Shown in pieces: positions 1 through 5,070 of a stretch of DNA of 9,460 nt. Position 1 is the first letter of the stretch. Each line of letters opens with the position of its first letter. A program made the translations under genes and the position numbers. Source of the stretch: JAXHUH01 sp034211175 (GTDB lineage: Bacteria; Actinomycetota; Acidimicrobiia; Acidimicrobiales; CAIXPF01); the NCBI GenBank assembly GCA_034211175.1, contig JAXHUH010000087.1, positions 1 through 9,460 of the forward strand. Reading direction: 5' to 3'. Under the pieces are notes generated by a model. That model did no database searches and was not told where the DNA came from. It saw only the letters and a list, made by a program, of their open reading frames with translations.

Positions 1-315
1 CAACAGGGACGCCCCCGACGCCAGGCCCACCAACGACACCGGCAACATCACCCGGCCGAGCCGGGCGGCGACCCGGTCCCCGACGAATCCGACGATGACC
101 AGCCCGGCTGCGAACCCGAACGGGTAGAGGGCGACATCACCCCGGGTCAGCCCCTGCTCGTCGCGCAGCACCGGCAGGATCGCGCCCATCCCCGTGATCA
201 CGTACCCCAGGCAACCCAGTGCCGCGTAGAGGCCCAGCGTCACCGCGTCGCGCCCCGTCGGGAGGCCGGTCGAACCCTGACTCGTCGATTCCCGGCGCAC
301 GCTCGTCCCGGTCAA
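1..315 (-). CDS. MFS transporter, N-terminal part (runs off the left edge)
   Basis: This is the start of a major facilitator superfamily transporter; 105 codons are visible and the rest lies beyond position 1. Residues 1-24 are a polar leader. Helix 1 is about residues 26-49, helix 2 about 62-79 and helix 3 begins near 89. The loop after helix 2 reads GFVGDRVAARLGR (residues 77-89), which matches the MFS motif A pattern GxxxDRxGRR, so the family call rests on a motif as well as on hydrophobicity. The start is TTG at 315-313. I chose it because a complete AGGAGG site lies 5 bases upstream (321-326) and no ATG or GTG fits the frame better. The substrate cannot be predicted from this fragment. 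An inverted repeat at 334-358 lies just upstream and may regulate it. It is likely a separate transcription unit from the FHA-TIR gene, 125 bases upstream. Confidence 0.8.
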   Translation of the reverse strand, partial: MTGTSVRRESTSQGSTGLPTGRDAVTLGLYAALGCLGYVITGMGAILPVLRDEQGLTRGDVALYPFGFAAGLVIVGFVGDRVAARLGRVMLPVSLVGLASGASLL

Positions 316-320
316 CCGAA

Positions 321-326
321 CCTCCT
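321..326 (-). promoter_or_regulatory. Shine-Dalgarno site of the MFS gene
   Basis: The minus strand reads AGGAGG five bases before TTG at 315. It is the only perfect ribosome binding site found for a gene start in the window, and it decides the choice of the rare TTG start. It contrasts with the apparently leaderless starts of other operons here. Confidence 0.7.
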
Positions 327-333
327 GCGACCA

Positions 334-358
334 CTTTTACTCGATAGGCGAGCAAAAG
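334..358 (-). promoter_or_regulatory. Inverted repeat upstream of the MFS gene (operator or 5'-UTR hairpin)
   Basis: The arms are CTTTTACTCG (334-343) and CGAGCAAAAG (349-358), separated by 5 bases. They are complementary except for one position, which becomes a G-U pair in minus-strand RNA, giving a continuous 10-bp stem. The repeat is unusually A/T-rich for this genome and ends 7 bases upstream of the AGGAGG site. No run of T follows, so an intrinsic terminator for the FHA-TIR gene is less likely than an operator or a leader hairpin of the MFS gene. The binding protein is unknown. Confidence 0.5.
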
Positions 359-393
359 GTAGCAGCGCCGGGAGGGCTGCGTGCTCAGCGACG

Positions 394-438
394 GATGATC
401 AGCGACCGGACGATGAGCGACCGCAGGATCAACGGCGG
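394..438. repeat. Short 15-bp tandem repeat, about three degenerate copies
   Basis: Units at 394-408 and 409-423 agree at 13 of 15 positions and share the core AGCGACCG. A third, weaker unit at 424-438 agrees with the first at about 10 of 15. They lie directly beyond the stop codon of the FHA-TIR gene (441-443) in its 3' flank. No function is apparent; replication slippage is the simplest explanation. Confidence 0.45.
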
Positions 439-440
439 GA

Positions 441-1529
441 TCAGATGCGGCGGCGGAGGGCGGAGCGGCGCAACGAGCGGCCTCCGCCGTAGGCGAGCCC
501 GCCGACGACGAAGATCGGGAACGCTGCCGCCGCCCGCAACCACGCGTCGCGTGACGCGTCGCGGCCGGCGTCGAAGCCGAGATCGGTGTCCGTCGACACG
601 AACTGGAAGCCGAAGACCAGGAAGACACCGAACGCCACCACCAGCAGCACCACTCCGACGACCATCAGCACGGTGCCGAGGGTCATCCGGACGCCGCCAC
701 CACCTGCGCGTCGGGGTCGGGCCACCAAGTGGGTGAGGTCGTCCTCGATCCTGCGCAGCTCCGCATGCTCGAGCTCGTGCACGTCGACCCGCTGGACGTC
801 GTTGACGATCAGTGCCAGCTCGTCCGGCACCGGGGCGGCGTCCACCACGACCGGCAGGATCGGGATGCCGGCCCGGTCGGCGGCCCGCACCTCGCGGCGC
901 ACCCACTCGCTGCGCATCGACGAGTCGGTCACCAGGACGACCACGACGTCGGTCGCCCGCAGCGCCCGGGTCAGCGCCGCGCTCCAGTCCTCACCGCCGC
1001 GGATCCCGTGGAGGTCCTGCCACACCTCCCACCGGGCTCGCCGGAGGTGGTCGACGACTGCGTTCGCCATCCGTTCGTCGTCGCGGCTGTAGCTCACGAA
1101 CACGCGGGCGCCGGCCGCCGCGTGGCCACTCGGGCCGATCGGGGTCGGCTCGGCGGAGGGGGCGCCGGTGGCGGGCGATGTCGCCGGCGCGGCCGGCGCC
1201 TCCTGGGTGGTGCGCCGGCCCGGCGGCTGCTCGACGGCCTCCAGGCGGGCGTCGACCGTGCCCAGGCGGATCTCGTCGCCGGCGGCCAGCGGGCGTCGGT
1301 CCCGCACCGGGTCGCCGTTCACCCACGTCCCGTTGCGTGACCCGAGGTCGAGGATCACGACCTCGCCGTGCTCCCACCGCAGCTCGGCGTGGTGCTCGCT
1401 CACGTAGTCCGAAGCGAGCACGATGTCGGCGTCCGCGGCCCGTCCGATCACCTGGCTGCCGGGGTGGAGCTCCTGTCGGAACGGCTCCGGCATGCCGGAG
1501 AGGATGCGCAGCGCGGGCGTGGCCGCCAT
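441..1529 (-). CDS. FHA-TIR domain membrane protein
   Basis: A 362-residue fusion protein. Residues 1-98 form a forkhead-associated (FHA) domain, a phosphothreonine-binding fold, with the expected GR (29-30), SxxH (44-47) and RNGT (65-68) motifs. An Ala/Pro-rich linker (about 100-139) leads to a TIR domain (about 141-235) that opens with RVFVSYSRDD and contains W170, GGEDW (178-182) and SxxSEWVRRE. E213 sits where TIR NADases have their catalytic glutamate. Two hydrophobic helices follow (about 283-311 and 334-349), then an Arg-rich tail. By the positive-inside rule both folded domains and the tail should be cytoplasmic, with a short acidic external loop. TIR domains can hydrolyse NAD+ or act as adaptors; which applies here is unknown. 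The ATG at 1529 is placed by the FHA N-terminus, as no clear Shine-Dalgarno site precedes it. A small ORF ends 58 bases upstream on the same strand and may be co-transcribed. Confidence 0.88.
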   Translation of the reverse strand: MAATPALRILSGMPEPFRQELHPGSQVIGRAADADIVLASDYVSEHHAELRWEHGEVVILDLGSRNGTWVNGDPVRDRRPLAAGDEIRLGTVDARLEAVEQPPGRRTTQEAPAAPATSPATGAPSAEPTPIGPSGHAAAGARVFVSYSRDDERMANAVVDHLRRARWEVWQDLHGIRGGEDWSAALTRALRATDVVVVLVTDSSMRSEWVRREVRAADRAGIPILPVVVDAAPVPDELALIVNDVQRVDVHELEHAELRRIEDDLTHLVARPRRAGGGGVRMTLGTVLMVVGVVLLVVAFGVFLVFGFQFVSTDTDLGFDAGRDASRDAWLRAAAAFPIFVVGGLAYGGGRSLRRSALRRRI

Positions 1530-1587
1530 GACCCGATGGAACCACGCCGGCGGTACCGGCGTCAGCCCCGCCGCACTCCGGAGGGGC

Positions 1588-1797
1588 TCAGGCCTCGGCG
1601 GTGAGGTCGCGGTCGGGGACCACGATGTCGCCGCCGAGCACCGCGGCCGCCCGTTTGCCGTCCGCCGGCTCGACCTCGCCGGTCATCGGCTCGGCTCCTG
1701 GAGGCGCTGGCGCGCTCCACACGTCGAGCAGGTCGTCCACCGACAGGTCGTCGGCTTCGAGCGCGTCCCCGTCGTCGGGGCGACCCGTGGTCGTCAT
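1588..1797 (-). CDS. Small acidic protein of unknown function
   Basis: A 69-residue frame starting at ATG 1797 and ending in TGA at 1588-1590. I recognise no family. The protein is rich in Asp and Glu, with an acidic, possibly helical block DALEADDLSVDDLLDVW in the first half. A Pro/Ala stretch follows, then a more ordered-looking end (AAAVLGGDIVVPDRDL). It has no signal peptide or membrane segment. Third codon positions are overwhelmingly G or C, as in the neighbouring genes, which supports real coding. The same frame extends upstream to TTG at 1863 (91 residues), but that leader contains Trp, Cys and His residues unlike the rest and overlaps a possible -35 box, so I prefer the internal ATG although no strong Shine-Dalgarno site is visible. 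The FHA-TIR gene follows after 58 bases, so a shared transcript and shared role are possible but unproven. Confidence 0.55.
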   Translation of the reverse strand: MTTTGRPDDGDALEADDLSVDDLLDVWSAPAPPGAEPMTGEVEPADGKRAAAVLGGDIVVPDRDLTAEA

Positions 1798-1857
1798 CGG
1801 GTCACGATGCCACGTCGAACGGCGTTCAGGCCCAACGGTCAGATGCTGGCACCAAAC

Positions 1858-1863
1858 TGTCAA
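1858..1863 (-). promoter_or_regulatory. Possible -35 element for the small ORF and FHA-TIR gene
   Basis: The minus strand has a perfect TTGACA at 1863-1858, the only exact housekeeping -35 hexamer I found upstream of a gene here. No good TANNNT -10 lies 16-19 bases downstream (GACCGT at 17), so the promoter assignment is weak. If real, transcription would begin near 1828 and leave about 30 bases before ATG 1797. Confidence 0.25.
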
Positions 1864-1978
1864 CGCATGACGATCGCGATGCGATGTGAATAGCGGCAGG
1901 TCAGCGCTCCGTCAGCTTCGGCTCGAGCGGGGCGATCCAGTCGTGGCCGTGGTCGCCGCGCCTGCCGCGTCCGTCGGT

Positions 1979-1994
1979 CGTCAGCCCACTGACG
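1979..1994 (-). terminator. Weak hairpin at the end of the PadR operon
   Basis: CGTCAG and CTGACG flank a 4-base loop, forming a 6-bp stem that includes the stop codon of the HAAS-like gene (1981-1983). No T run follows on the minus strand, so intrinsic termination is doubtful. The rest of 1798-1978 shows no gene. Confidence 0.2.
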
Positions 1995-2610
1995 TCGACT
2001 GCTGGGTCGAATCGGAGCGGAGGCGCCACACCCGGGCGAGGGCGACGAAGGCGACGAGCGGCGCGACGAGGACGAGGACGTTGAAGCCGGTCGACAGCTC
2101 GAAGCCGCCGTCGGGCAGTGACGAGTAGGTGAGGTCGAGCCACGGCATCAGCGTCGGCGAGCCGTCGACCTGCGCGGCGCCGGACTCGATCGCCGCGTCG
2201 GCCCAGATCGTGCCGGCGCCGAACCCGGCGACGATCTCGGCCGCACCGACGACCATCGCCGCCAGGTAGCCGAGCGTCCACCGTGGCCCGCCACCCCTCG
2301 GCGGGGCCGACTCCCGTGCCAGCGTGCGCAGCGGCCCGAGCGAATCGACCGCCTCTCGGCTGCCGTGGCGGGCGGTTGCGTCCCACAGGTTGGCGCGCAG
2401 GTCGTTGCGCAGCTCGCGGCGCCGACGGCGGCCGACGCACGCCGCCTCCAGCCAGAAGTCGAACCGGAAGAGCGCACTGCCGATCCTCCAGTGGTCGGCC
2501 AGCGAACCGCCCTGCGCCTTCCACGGTTCGGCGATGGCGAGCCACGTCGCCACGAAGACCGCGCCGAGGAAGGCCACGGCCAGGGACATGCTGATGACGG
2601 CACCGCTCAT
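1981..2610 (-). CDS. HAAS-like membrane protein paired with PadR
   Basis: A 209-residue integral membrane protein. Helix 1 is about residues 5-28. A cytoplasmic stretch follows with a penta-Arg run (61-65) and the segment ELRNDLRANL...SREAVDSLGPLRTLARE (66-100). That segment resembles the helical HAAS signalling domain, where an ELRxxL helix is followed by a turn and an AVxxLG helix. Helices 2 and 3 are about 112-134 and 176-194, and the tail is short and polar. HAAS-type proteins are commonly encoded beside PadR regulators and are thought to relay membrane or envelope state to them; no biochemical role is established here. Its ATG at 2610 overlaps the PadR stop codon (ATGA), so the two are translationally coupled and belong to one operon. 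I am confident of the membrane topology class and operon link, less so of the HAAS assignment. Confidence 0.75.
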   Translation of the reverse strand: MSGAVISMSLAVAFLGAVFVATWLAIAEPWKAQGGSLADHWRIGSALFRFDFWLEAACVGRRRRRELRNDLRANLWDATARHGSREAVDSLGPLRTLARESAPPRGGGPRWTLGYLAAMVVGAAEIVAGFGAGTIWADAAIESGAAQVDGSPTLMPWLDLTYSSLPDGGFELSTGFNVLVLVAPLVAFVALARVWRLRSDSTQQSTSVG

Positions 2611-2981
2611 CGCTGCGCTACCTCCGTCGGTTCCGGTGGGGCTGTCGTCGTGGGCTCGCGGTCGTCGAGGGCCCGGTCGACGGTCGACGCGAGCGACCGC
2701 CAGTCGGTCTCGGCCCGTTCACGCTCGGCGTGGCCGGCGTCGGTGACCCGGTAGTACTTCCGGGCCGGGCCCGACGAGGACCGCACGAGCCGGCCCTCGA
2801 GCAGGCCGGCCGACTCCATCCGGGCGAGGGCCGGGTAGACCGTGCCCTCGGCAAGGTCGTCGAAGCCCAGCTCCCGCAGTCGCACCACGAGTGCGTAGCC
2901 GTAGTCCTCCTCCGCCTCGAGCAACGTGAGCACGAGGAGGCGGAGGACACCCTTGAGCATCTGGGGGTCGTGCGGGGCCAC
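2607..2981 (-). CDS. PadR family transcriptional regulator
   Basis: A 124-residue regulator with the PadR winged-helix layout. DPQMLKGVLRLLVLTLL opens the first helix, EEDYGYALVVRLRELG forms the next, and the wing region holds EGTVYPALARMESAGLLEG followed by GPARKYYRVTDAG (about residues 45-83). A short C-terminal helix (about 84-108) would serve in dimerisation, and the last 16 residues are a Pro/Thr-rich tail. PadR proteins usually repress their own operon. I chose GTG at 2981 over the internal ATG at 2960 because the family typically begins with a DPQ/LKG segment that the shorter form would lose. In addition, a promoter -10 lies exactly 7 bases upstream of this GTG, as expected of a leaderless mRNA; no Shine-Dalgarno site is present. 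A near-perfect inverted repeat overlaps that promoter and is the likely self-operator. Confidence 0.9.
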   Translation of the reverse strand: MAPHDPQMLKGVLRLLVLTLLEAEEDYGYALVVRLRELGFDDLAEGTVYPALARMESAGLLEGRLVRSSSGPARKYYRVTDAGHAERERAETDWRSLASTVDRALDDREPTTTAPPEPTEVAQR

Positions 2982-2988
2982 GGGTGCG

Positions 2989-3017
2989 AAGCTACGCCTA
3001 GTACCTGTCTTTGACAA
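2989..3017 (-). promoter_or_regulatory. Promoter of the PadR operon, apparently leaderless
   Basis: The minus strand has TTGTCA (3017-3012, five of six matches to TTGACA), a 17-base spacer and TAGCTT (2994-2989, TANNNT type). The GTG start follows 7 bases later at 2981, so the transcription start should coincide with the start codon. Confidence 0.55.
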
Positions 3018-3022
3018 GTACT
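3000..3022. promoter_or_regulatory. Probable PadR operator, 10-bp inverted repeat
   Basis: The arms AGTACCTGTC (3000-3009) and GACAAGTACT (3013-3022) are reverse complements with one mismatch, separated by TTT. The repeat covers the -35 box and most of the spacer of the PadR promoter, so a bound dimer would exclude RNA polymerase. An extra AGTAC lies at 3034-3038. That PadR itself binds here is inferred from position and symmetry. Confidence 0.6.
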
Positions 3023-3061
3023 GAACGTCGGAGAGTACGCACCATGGGCTCGGTTCCGCGG

Positions 3062-3937
3062 TCAGGCCGTTTCGGCGGCCTCGGCGAAGTGGTCGGCCAG
3101 GCGATGCGTGCCCGTCTGCGGGGCAACCATGTCGTTCGAGAGCACCGACAGCAGGAACTCCGCCGGGCCGTGCACCCGCTGCGGCGTGAGCCGGGGCAGG
3201 GCGGCGACGAGTGCCCTCGCCGTCCACGCCGGCAGGTGGGTGACCTTCGCGGATCGGTCGATCGCAGAGAACGCCAGTCCGGCGATCTCGACGTGGGTCA
3301 GCACATCGGGGCCGCCGAGGGAGAGGACCGGCTCGCCGTCATCGGAGCCCTCCGCCGCGTCCGCGGCCGCCACGGCCACGTCGGCGCCGTGGATCGGATT
3401 CATCCGCAGCTCGCCGGAGCCGGTCGCGCCGGGCCCGAACACGAATGCCCGGCCCCGTCGCGCCATGGAGAGGAACGCATCGATGTCGGAGAAGAAGCCG
3501 TTCGGGCGCAGGATGCGGCACGCGATCGGTGAGCGCTCGAGGTCCCGCTCGAACGCCCGCTTCGCCCGCACGACCTTCAGGTCGTCCATCCCGGGAGCGA
3601 ACACCGACGTGTAGACGAAACGCCCCACCCCGGCCGACTCGGCCTCGCGCAAGAGGTTCAGGTTGGCGCCGTGGTCGATGTCGTCGTAGGTGACGCCGCG
3701 TGGTGGGGTGCCGACGATGCCGATCGAGCTGAACAGCGCGTCGACATCGGCGCAGCACCCGACGAGGCCGGCCGGGTCGGTGGCGTCGGCCGTGACCGTT
3801 TCGTCGACCAGGTCCGCGAGATCGCCGAGGCGGGACGGGTCCCGCGCCAGCGCCCGGACGGTGTGGCCGCGGTCGGCCAGCTCCCGCACGACATGGTGGC
3901 CGAGGTAGCCGGTGGCACCGGCGACGAGCACTCGCAT
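3062..3937 (-). CDS. NAD(P)-binding atypical short-chain dehydrogenase (NmrA/SDR_a5-like)
   Basis: A 291-residue Rossmann protein. The N-terminus MRVLVAGATGYLGHHVV carries the GATGxxG dinucleotide-binding motif (residues 7-13), and R29 and R32 after the second strand would suit NADP(H). FVYTSVF (107-113) and ILRPNGFFSD (142-151) are characteristic of NmrA-like and atypical SDR proteins. The classical YxxxK catalytic pair is not clear; K126 in the VRAKRAFE segment is a possible equivalent. The C-terminal half (about 180-291) forms the variable substrate lobe. Members act as oxidoreductases, epimerases or redox sensors, so the reaction cannot be named. AAGGGA lies about 9 bases before ATG 3937. 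The gene follows the TetR gene after 34 bases and is probably the last gene of the DoxX-TetR-SDR operon. Confidence 0.88.
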   Translation of the reverse strand: MRVLVAGATGYLGHHVVRELADRGHTVRALARDPSRLGDLADLVDETVTADATDPAGLVGCCADVDALFSSIGIVGTPPRGVTYDDIDHGANLNLLREAESAGVGRFVYTSVFAPGMDDLKVVRAKRAFERDLERSPIACRILRPNGFFSDIDAFLSMARRGRAFVFGPGATGSGELRMNPIHGADVAVAAADAAEGSDDGEPVLSLGGPDVLTHVEIAGLAFSAIDRSAKVTHLPAWTARALVAALPRLTPQRVHGPAEFLLSVLSNDMVAPQTGTHRLADHFAEAAETA

Positions 3938-3971
3938 GGTGATGGTTCCCTTCGTGGGTCGGGAATGGGGC

Positions 3972-4559
3972 TCAGCCGTCGTGAGCGTCGGCGAGCAGGC
4001 GGGCGACGGCCTCGAGCGCGGCGGCGACGTCGAGGTCGGGGTCGAGGAGGCGGTGGATGGCGATGCCGTCGAGCATCGCCGCGAGGGCGGAGGCGAGCGG
4101 GCCGGGCTCCGCGAACCCGAGCACGGCGAGCCGGTCGGTCAGCGACGCCCGGAACGCGGCGAACGACGGTGCGAACACAGCTCGCACGTCGTCCCGGCGG
4201 GTGGCGAGGCTCATGCCCTCGAGCAGGATCCGATCGGTCGCTACATCATCGGATCGGTCGGCGAGCCAGCGTCCGAACGCCGCGAGCCCCTCGGCTGGAT
4301 CCTCGGGGGCGAGGACGAGCTCCATGCCCGCACCGATCTCGGCGGCGAACGCCTCGCTGACCGCGGCCACGAGCAGGGCGTCGATCGAGCCGAAGTGGTA
4401 GTGGACCAGGGCGTTGTTCACGCCGGCCCGCGCCGCGACCGAACGCGTCGTCACCCCTCGCCAGCCCTCCTCGGCGACGAGCGCGGCCGAGGCGTGGATC
4501 AGGCGAGCTCGCGTGTCGGTCGACCGGCTCGGCCGAGCAGCGCCCGATGGGTCGCTCAT
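3972..4559 (-). CDS. TetR/AcrR family transcriptional regulator
   Basis: A 195-residue regulator. Residues about 15-62 form the TetR DNA-binding domain: a first helix RARLIHASAALVAEEGW, then VTTRSVAARAGVNNALVHYHFGSIDALL (36-63), in which the recognition helix is followed by the hallmark YHF segment. The remainder (about 64-195) is a mostly helical ligand-binding and dimerisation domain with no family-specific motif I can assign. The ATG at 4559 overlaps the stop codon of the DoxX-like gene (ATGA), which fixes the start and implies translational coupling. The likely target is the 16-bp palindrome at the head of its own operon (4968-4983), giving negative autoregulation relieved by a small ligand. 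The neighbours, a DoxX-like membrane protein and an SDR, suggest a redox or small-organic-molecule response; the ligand is unknown. Confidence 0.92.
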   Translation of the reverse strand: MSDPSGAARPSRSTDTRARLIHASAALVAEEGWRGVTTRSVAARAGVNNALVHYHFGSIDALLVAAVSEAFAAEIGAGMELVLAPEDPAEGLAAFGRWLADRSDDVATDRILLEGMSLATRRDDVRAVFAPSFAAFRASLTDRLAVLGFAEPGPLASALAAMLDGIAIHRLLDPDLDVAAALEAVARLLADAHDG

Positions 4560-4975
4560 CGCCCGCCTTCCCGATGTGTGGCCACGATTGCCGCCGCGAA
4601 CGCGGCGTCGACGGGGAGCACGGCGGGATGCGACCCGTGGAGGAACAGGCTGAAGCCGGCGAGCAGGCCGAGCTGCGTCGCCGCCGCCAGGCGCGACGAC
4701 CGGCCGCTCAGCTGCGCCACGCCGGTGGCGACCATGGGGACGCCGACCACGAGCGCGACCGTGCGCGGCCGACTGGCGAGCCACCCGGTCGGTCGGGAGA
4801 GCGGGCCGGCCGCGTTCGCCGCCGCGGCCGCGTCGAGGGTGGCGGGGAGGTCCTCGATCCGGTCGGAGAACTTGCCGAGCCCGGCGACCACGAACACGCC
4901 GCCGATCAGTCGGCGTCCGAGCCGGCCATCGACCAGCGATGCTCCGCGCCGGACTTGGTCATACGACTTGGTCAT
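4556..4975 (-). CDS. DoxX-like small membrane protein
   Basis: A 139-residue protein with four predicted membrane helices (about 22-37, 72-90, 97-114 and 119-132). The first helix ends in VAGLGKFSD, resembling the DoxX-family signature in which a Gly/Leu pair precedes a Lys. DoxX proteins are found in respiratory, sulfur-oxidation and oxidative-stress settings; no enzymatic role can be assigned from sequence. The ATG at 4975 lies inside a 16-bp palindrome and 8 bases after a TAGTTT -10 box, so translation is probably from a leaderless mRNA. No alternative in-frame ATG or GTG occurs in the first 25 codons, which supports this start. The stop overlaps the TetR start (ATGA). The first residues, MTKSYDQV, are encoded by a 13-bp tandem duplication of the operator sequence. 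Confidence 0.82.
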   Translation of the reverse strand: MTKSYDQVRRGASLVDGRLGRRLIGGVFVVAGLGKFSDRIEDLPATLDAAAAANAAGPLSRPTGWLASRPRTVALVVGVPMVATGVAQLSGRSSRLAAATQLGLLAGFSLFLHGSHPAVLPVDAAFAAAIVATHREGGR

Positions 4976-4976
4976 A
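4951..4976. repeat. 13-bp tandem duplication carrying operator half-sites
   Basis: On the plus strand GACTTGGTCATA occurs at 4952-4963 and again at 4965-4976. On the minus strand two 13-bp units, 4976-4964 and 4963-4951, match at 12 of 13 bases. Each unit contains one TTGGTCATA half-site of the adjacent palindrome, so three half-sites lie side by side within the first codons of the DoxX-like gene. Confidence 0.7.
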
Positions 4977-4983
4977 TGACCAA
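4968..4983. promoter_or_regulatory. Probable TetR operator overlapping the start codon
   Basis: TTGGTCATATGACCAA is a perfect 16-bp palindrome. It begins immediately downstream of the -10 box and covers the predicted transcription start and the ATG (4975-4973), a position suited to blocking transcription initiation. Binding by the TetR protein encoded in the same operon is inferred from symmetry and context. Confidence 0.65.
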
Positions 4984-5012
4984 AAACTAGGGCGCGTCGA
5001 CGGCGAGGTCAA
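4984..5012 (-). promoter_or_regulatory. Promoter of the DoxX-TetR-SDR operon
   Basis: The minus strand shows TTGACC (5012-5007), exactly 17 bases, then TAGTTT (4989-4984). The ATG follows after 8 bases, so the mRNA should be leaderless. It is the best-formed promoter in the window. Confidence 0.6.
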
Positions 5013-5027
5013 CGTCGTGTGTTCCCG

Positions 5028-5048
5028 CGGCCGCGGTCGTCACGGCCG
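5028..5048 (-). terminator. Possible GC-rich hairpin after the ABC operon
   Basis: Two CGGCCG elements (5043-5048 and 5028-5033) could pair around a 9-base loop downstream of the last ABC permease stop (5071). The second lies inside a perfect 12-bp palindrome, CCGCGGCCGCGG (5025-5036). There is no T run, so this is a weak candidate. Confidence 0.22.
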
Positions 5049-5070
5049 TCGGAGTTGCCTCACCCGATGA

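Noticed and set aside
441..1529. Thoeris-like or CBASS-like defence locus around the TIR gene
   Set aside because: No ThsA-like sirtuin/SLOG protein, cyclase or other known partner is encoded nearby; the neighbours are an MFS transporter and a PadR unit.
1815..1826. Possible LexA/SOS box, GAAC...GTTC, upstream of the FHA-TIR unit
   Set aside because: The spacing is 3 bases, whereas actinobacterial SOS boxes need GAAC-4-GTTC, and the outer bases do not match.
1588..1863. 91-residue version of the small ORF starting at TTG 1863
   Set aside because: The first 22 residues differ in composition from the rest, the TTG overlaps a TTGACA -35-like hexamer, and no ribosome site precedes it; ATG 1797 is preferred.
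1864..1883. CGCAT...ATGCG inverted repeat upstream of the small ORF
   Set aside because: Five-base arms around a 10-base spacer are too short to stand out from chance.
1901..2545. 214-residue minus-strand frame over the HAAS-like gene
   Set aside because: It is an Arg/Pro-rich shadow of the membrane protein in another frame, with no domain signal.
3011..4979. Long plus-strand frames opposite the SDR and TetR genes
   Set aside because: They are antisense frames with Arg/Gly/Glu-rich low-complexity translations, caused by high third-position GC on the minus strand.
5025..5036. CCGCGGCCGCGG palindrome as a protein binding site
   Set aside because: Short GC-only palindromes are expected by chance at this base composition; at most it contributes to a weak terminator hairpin.
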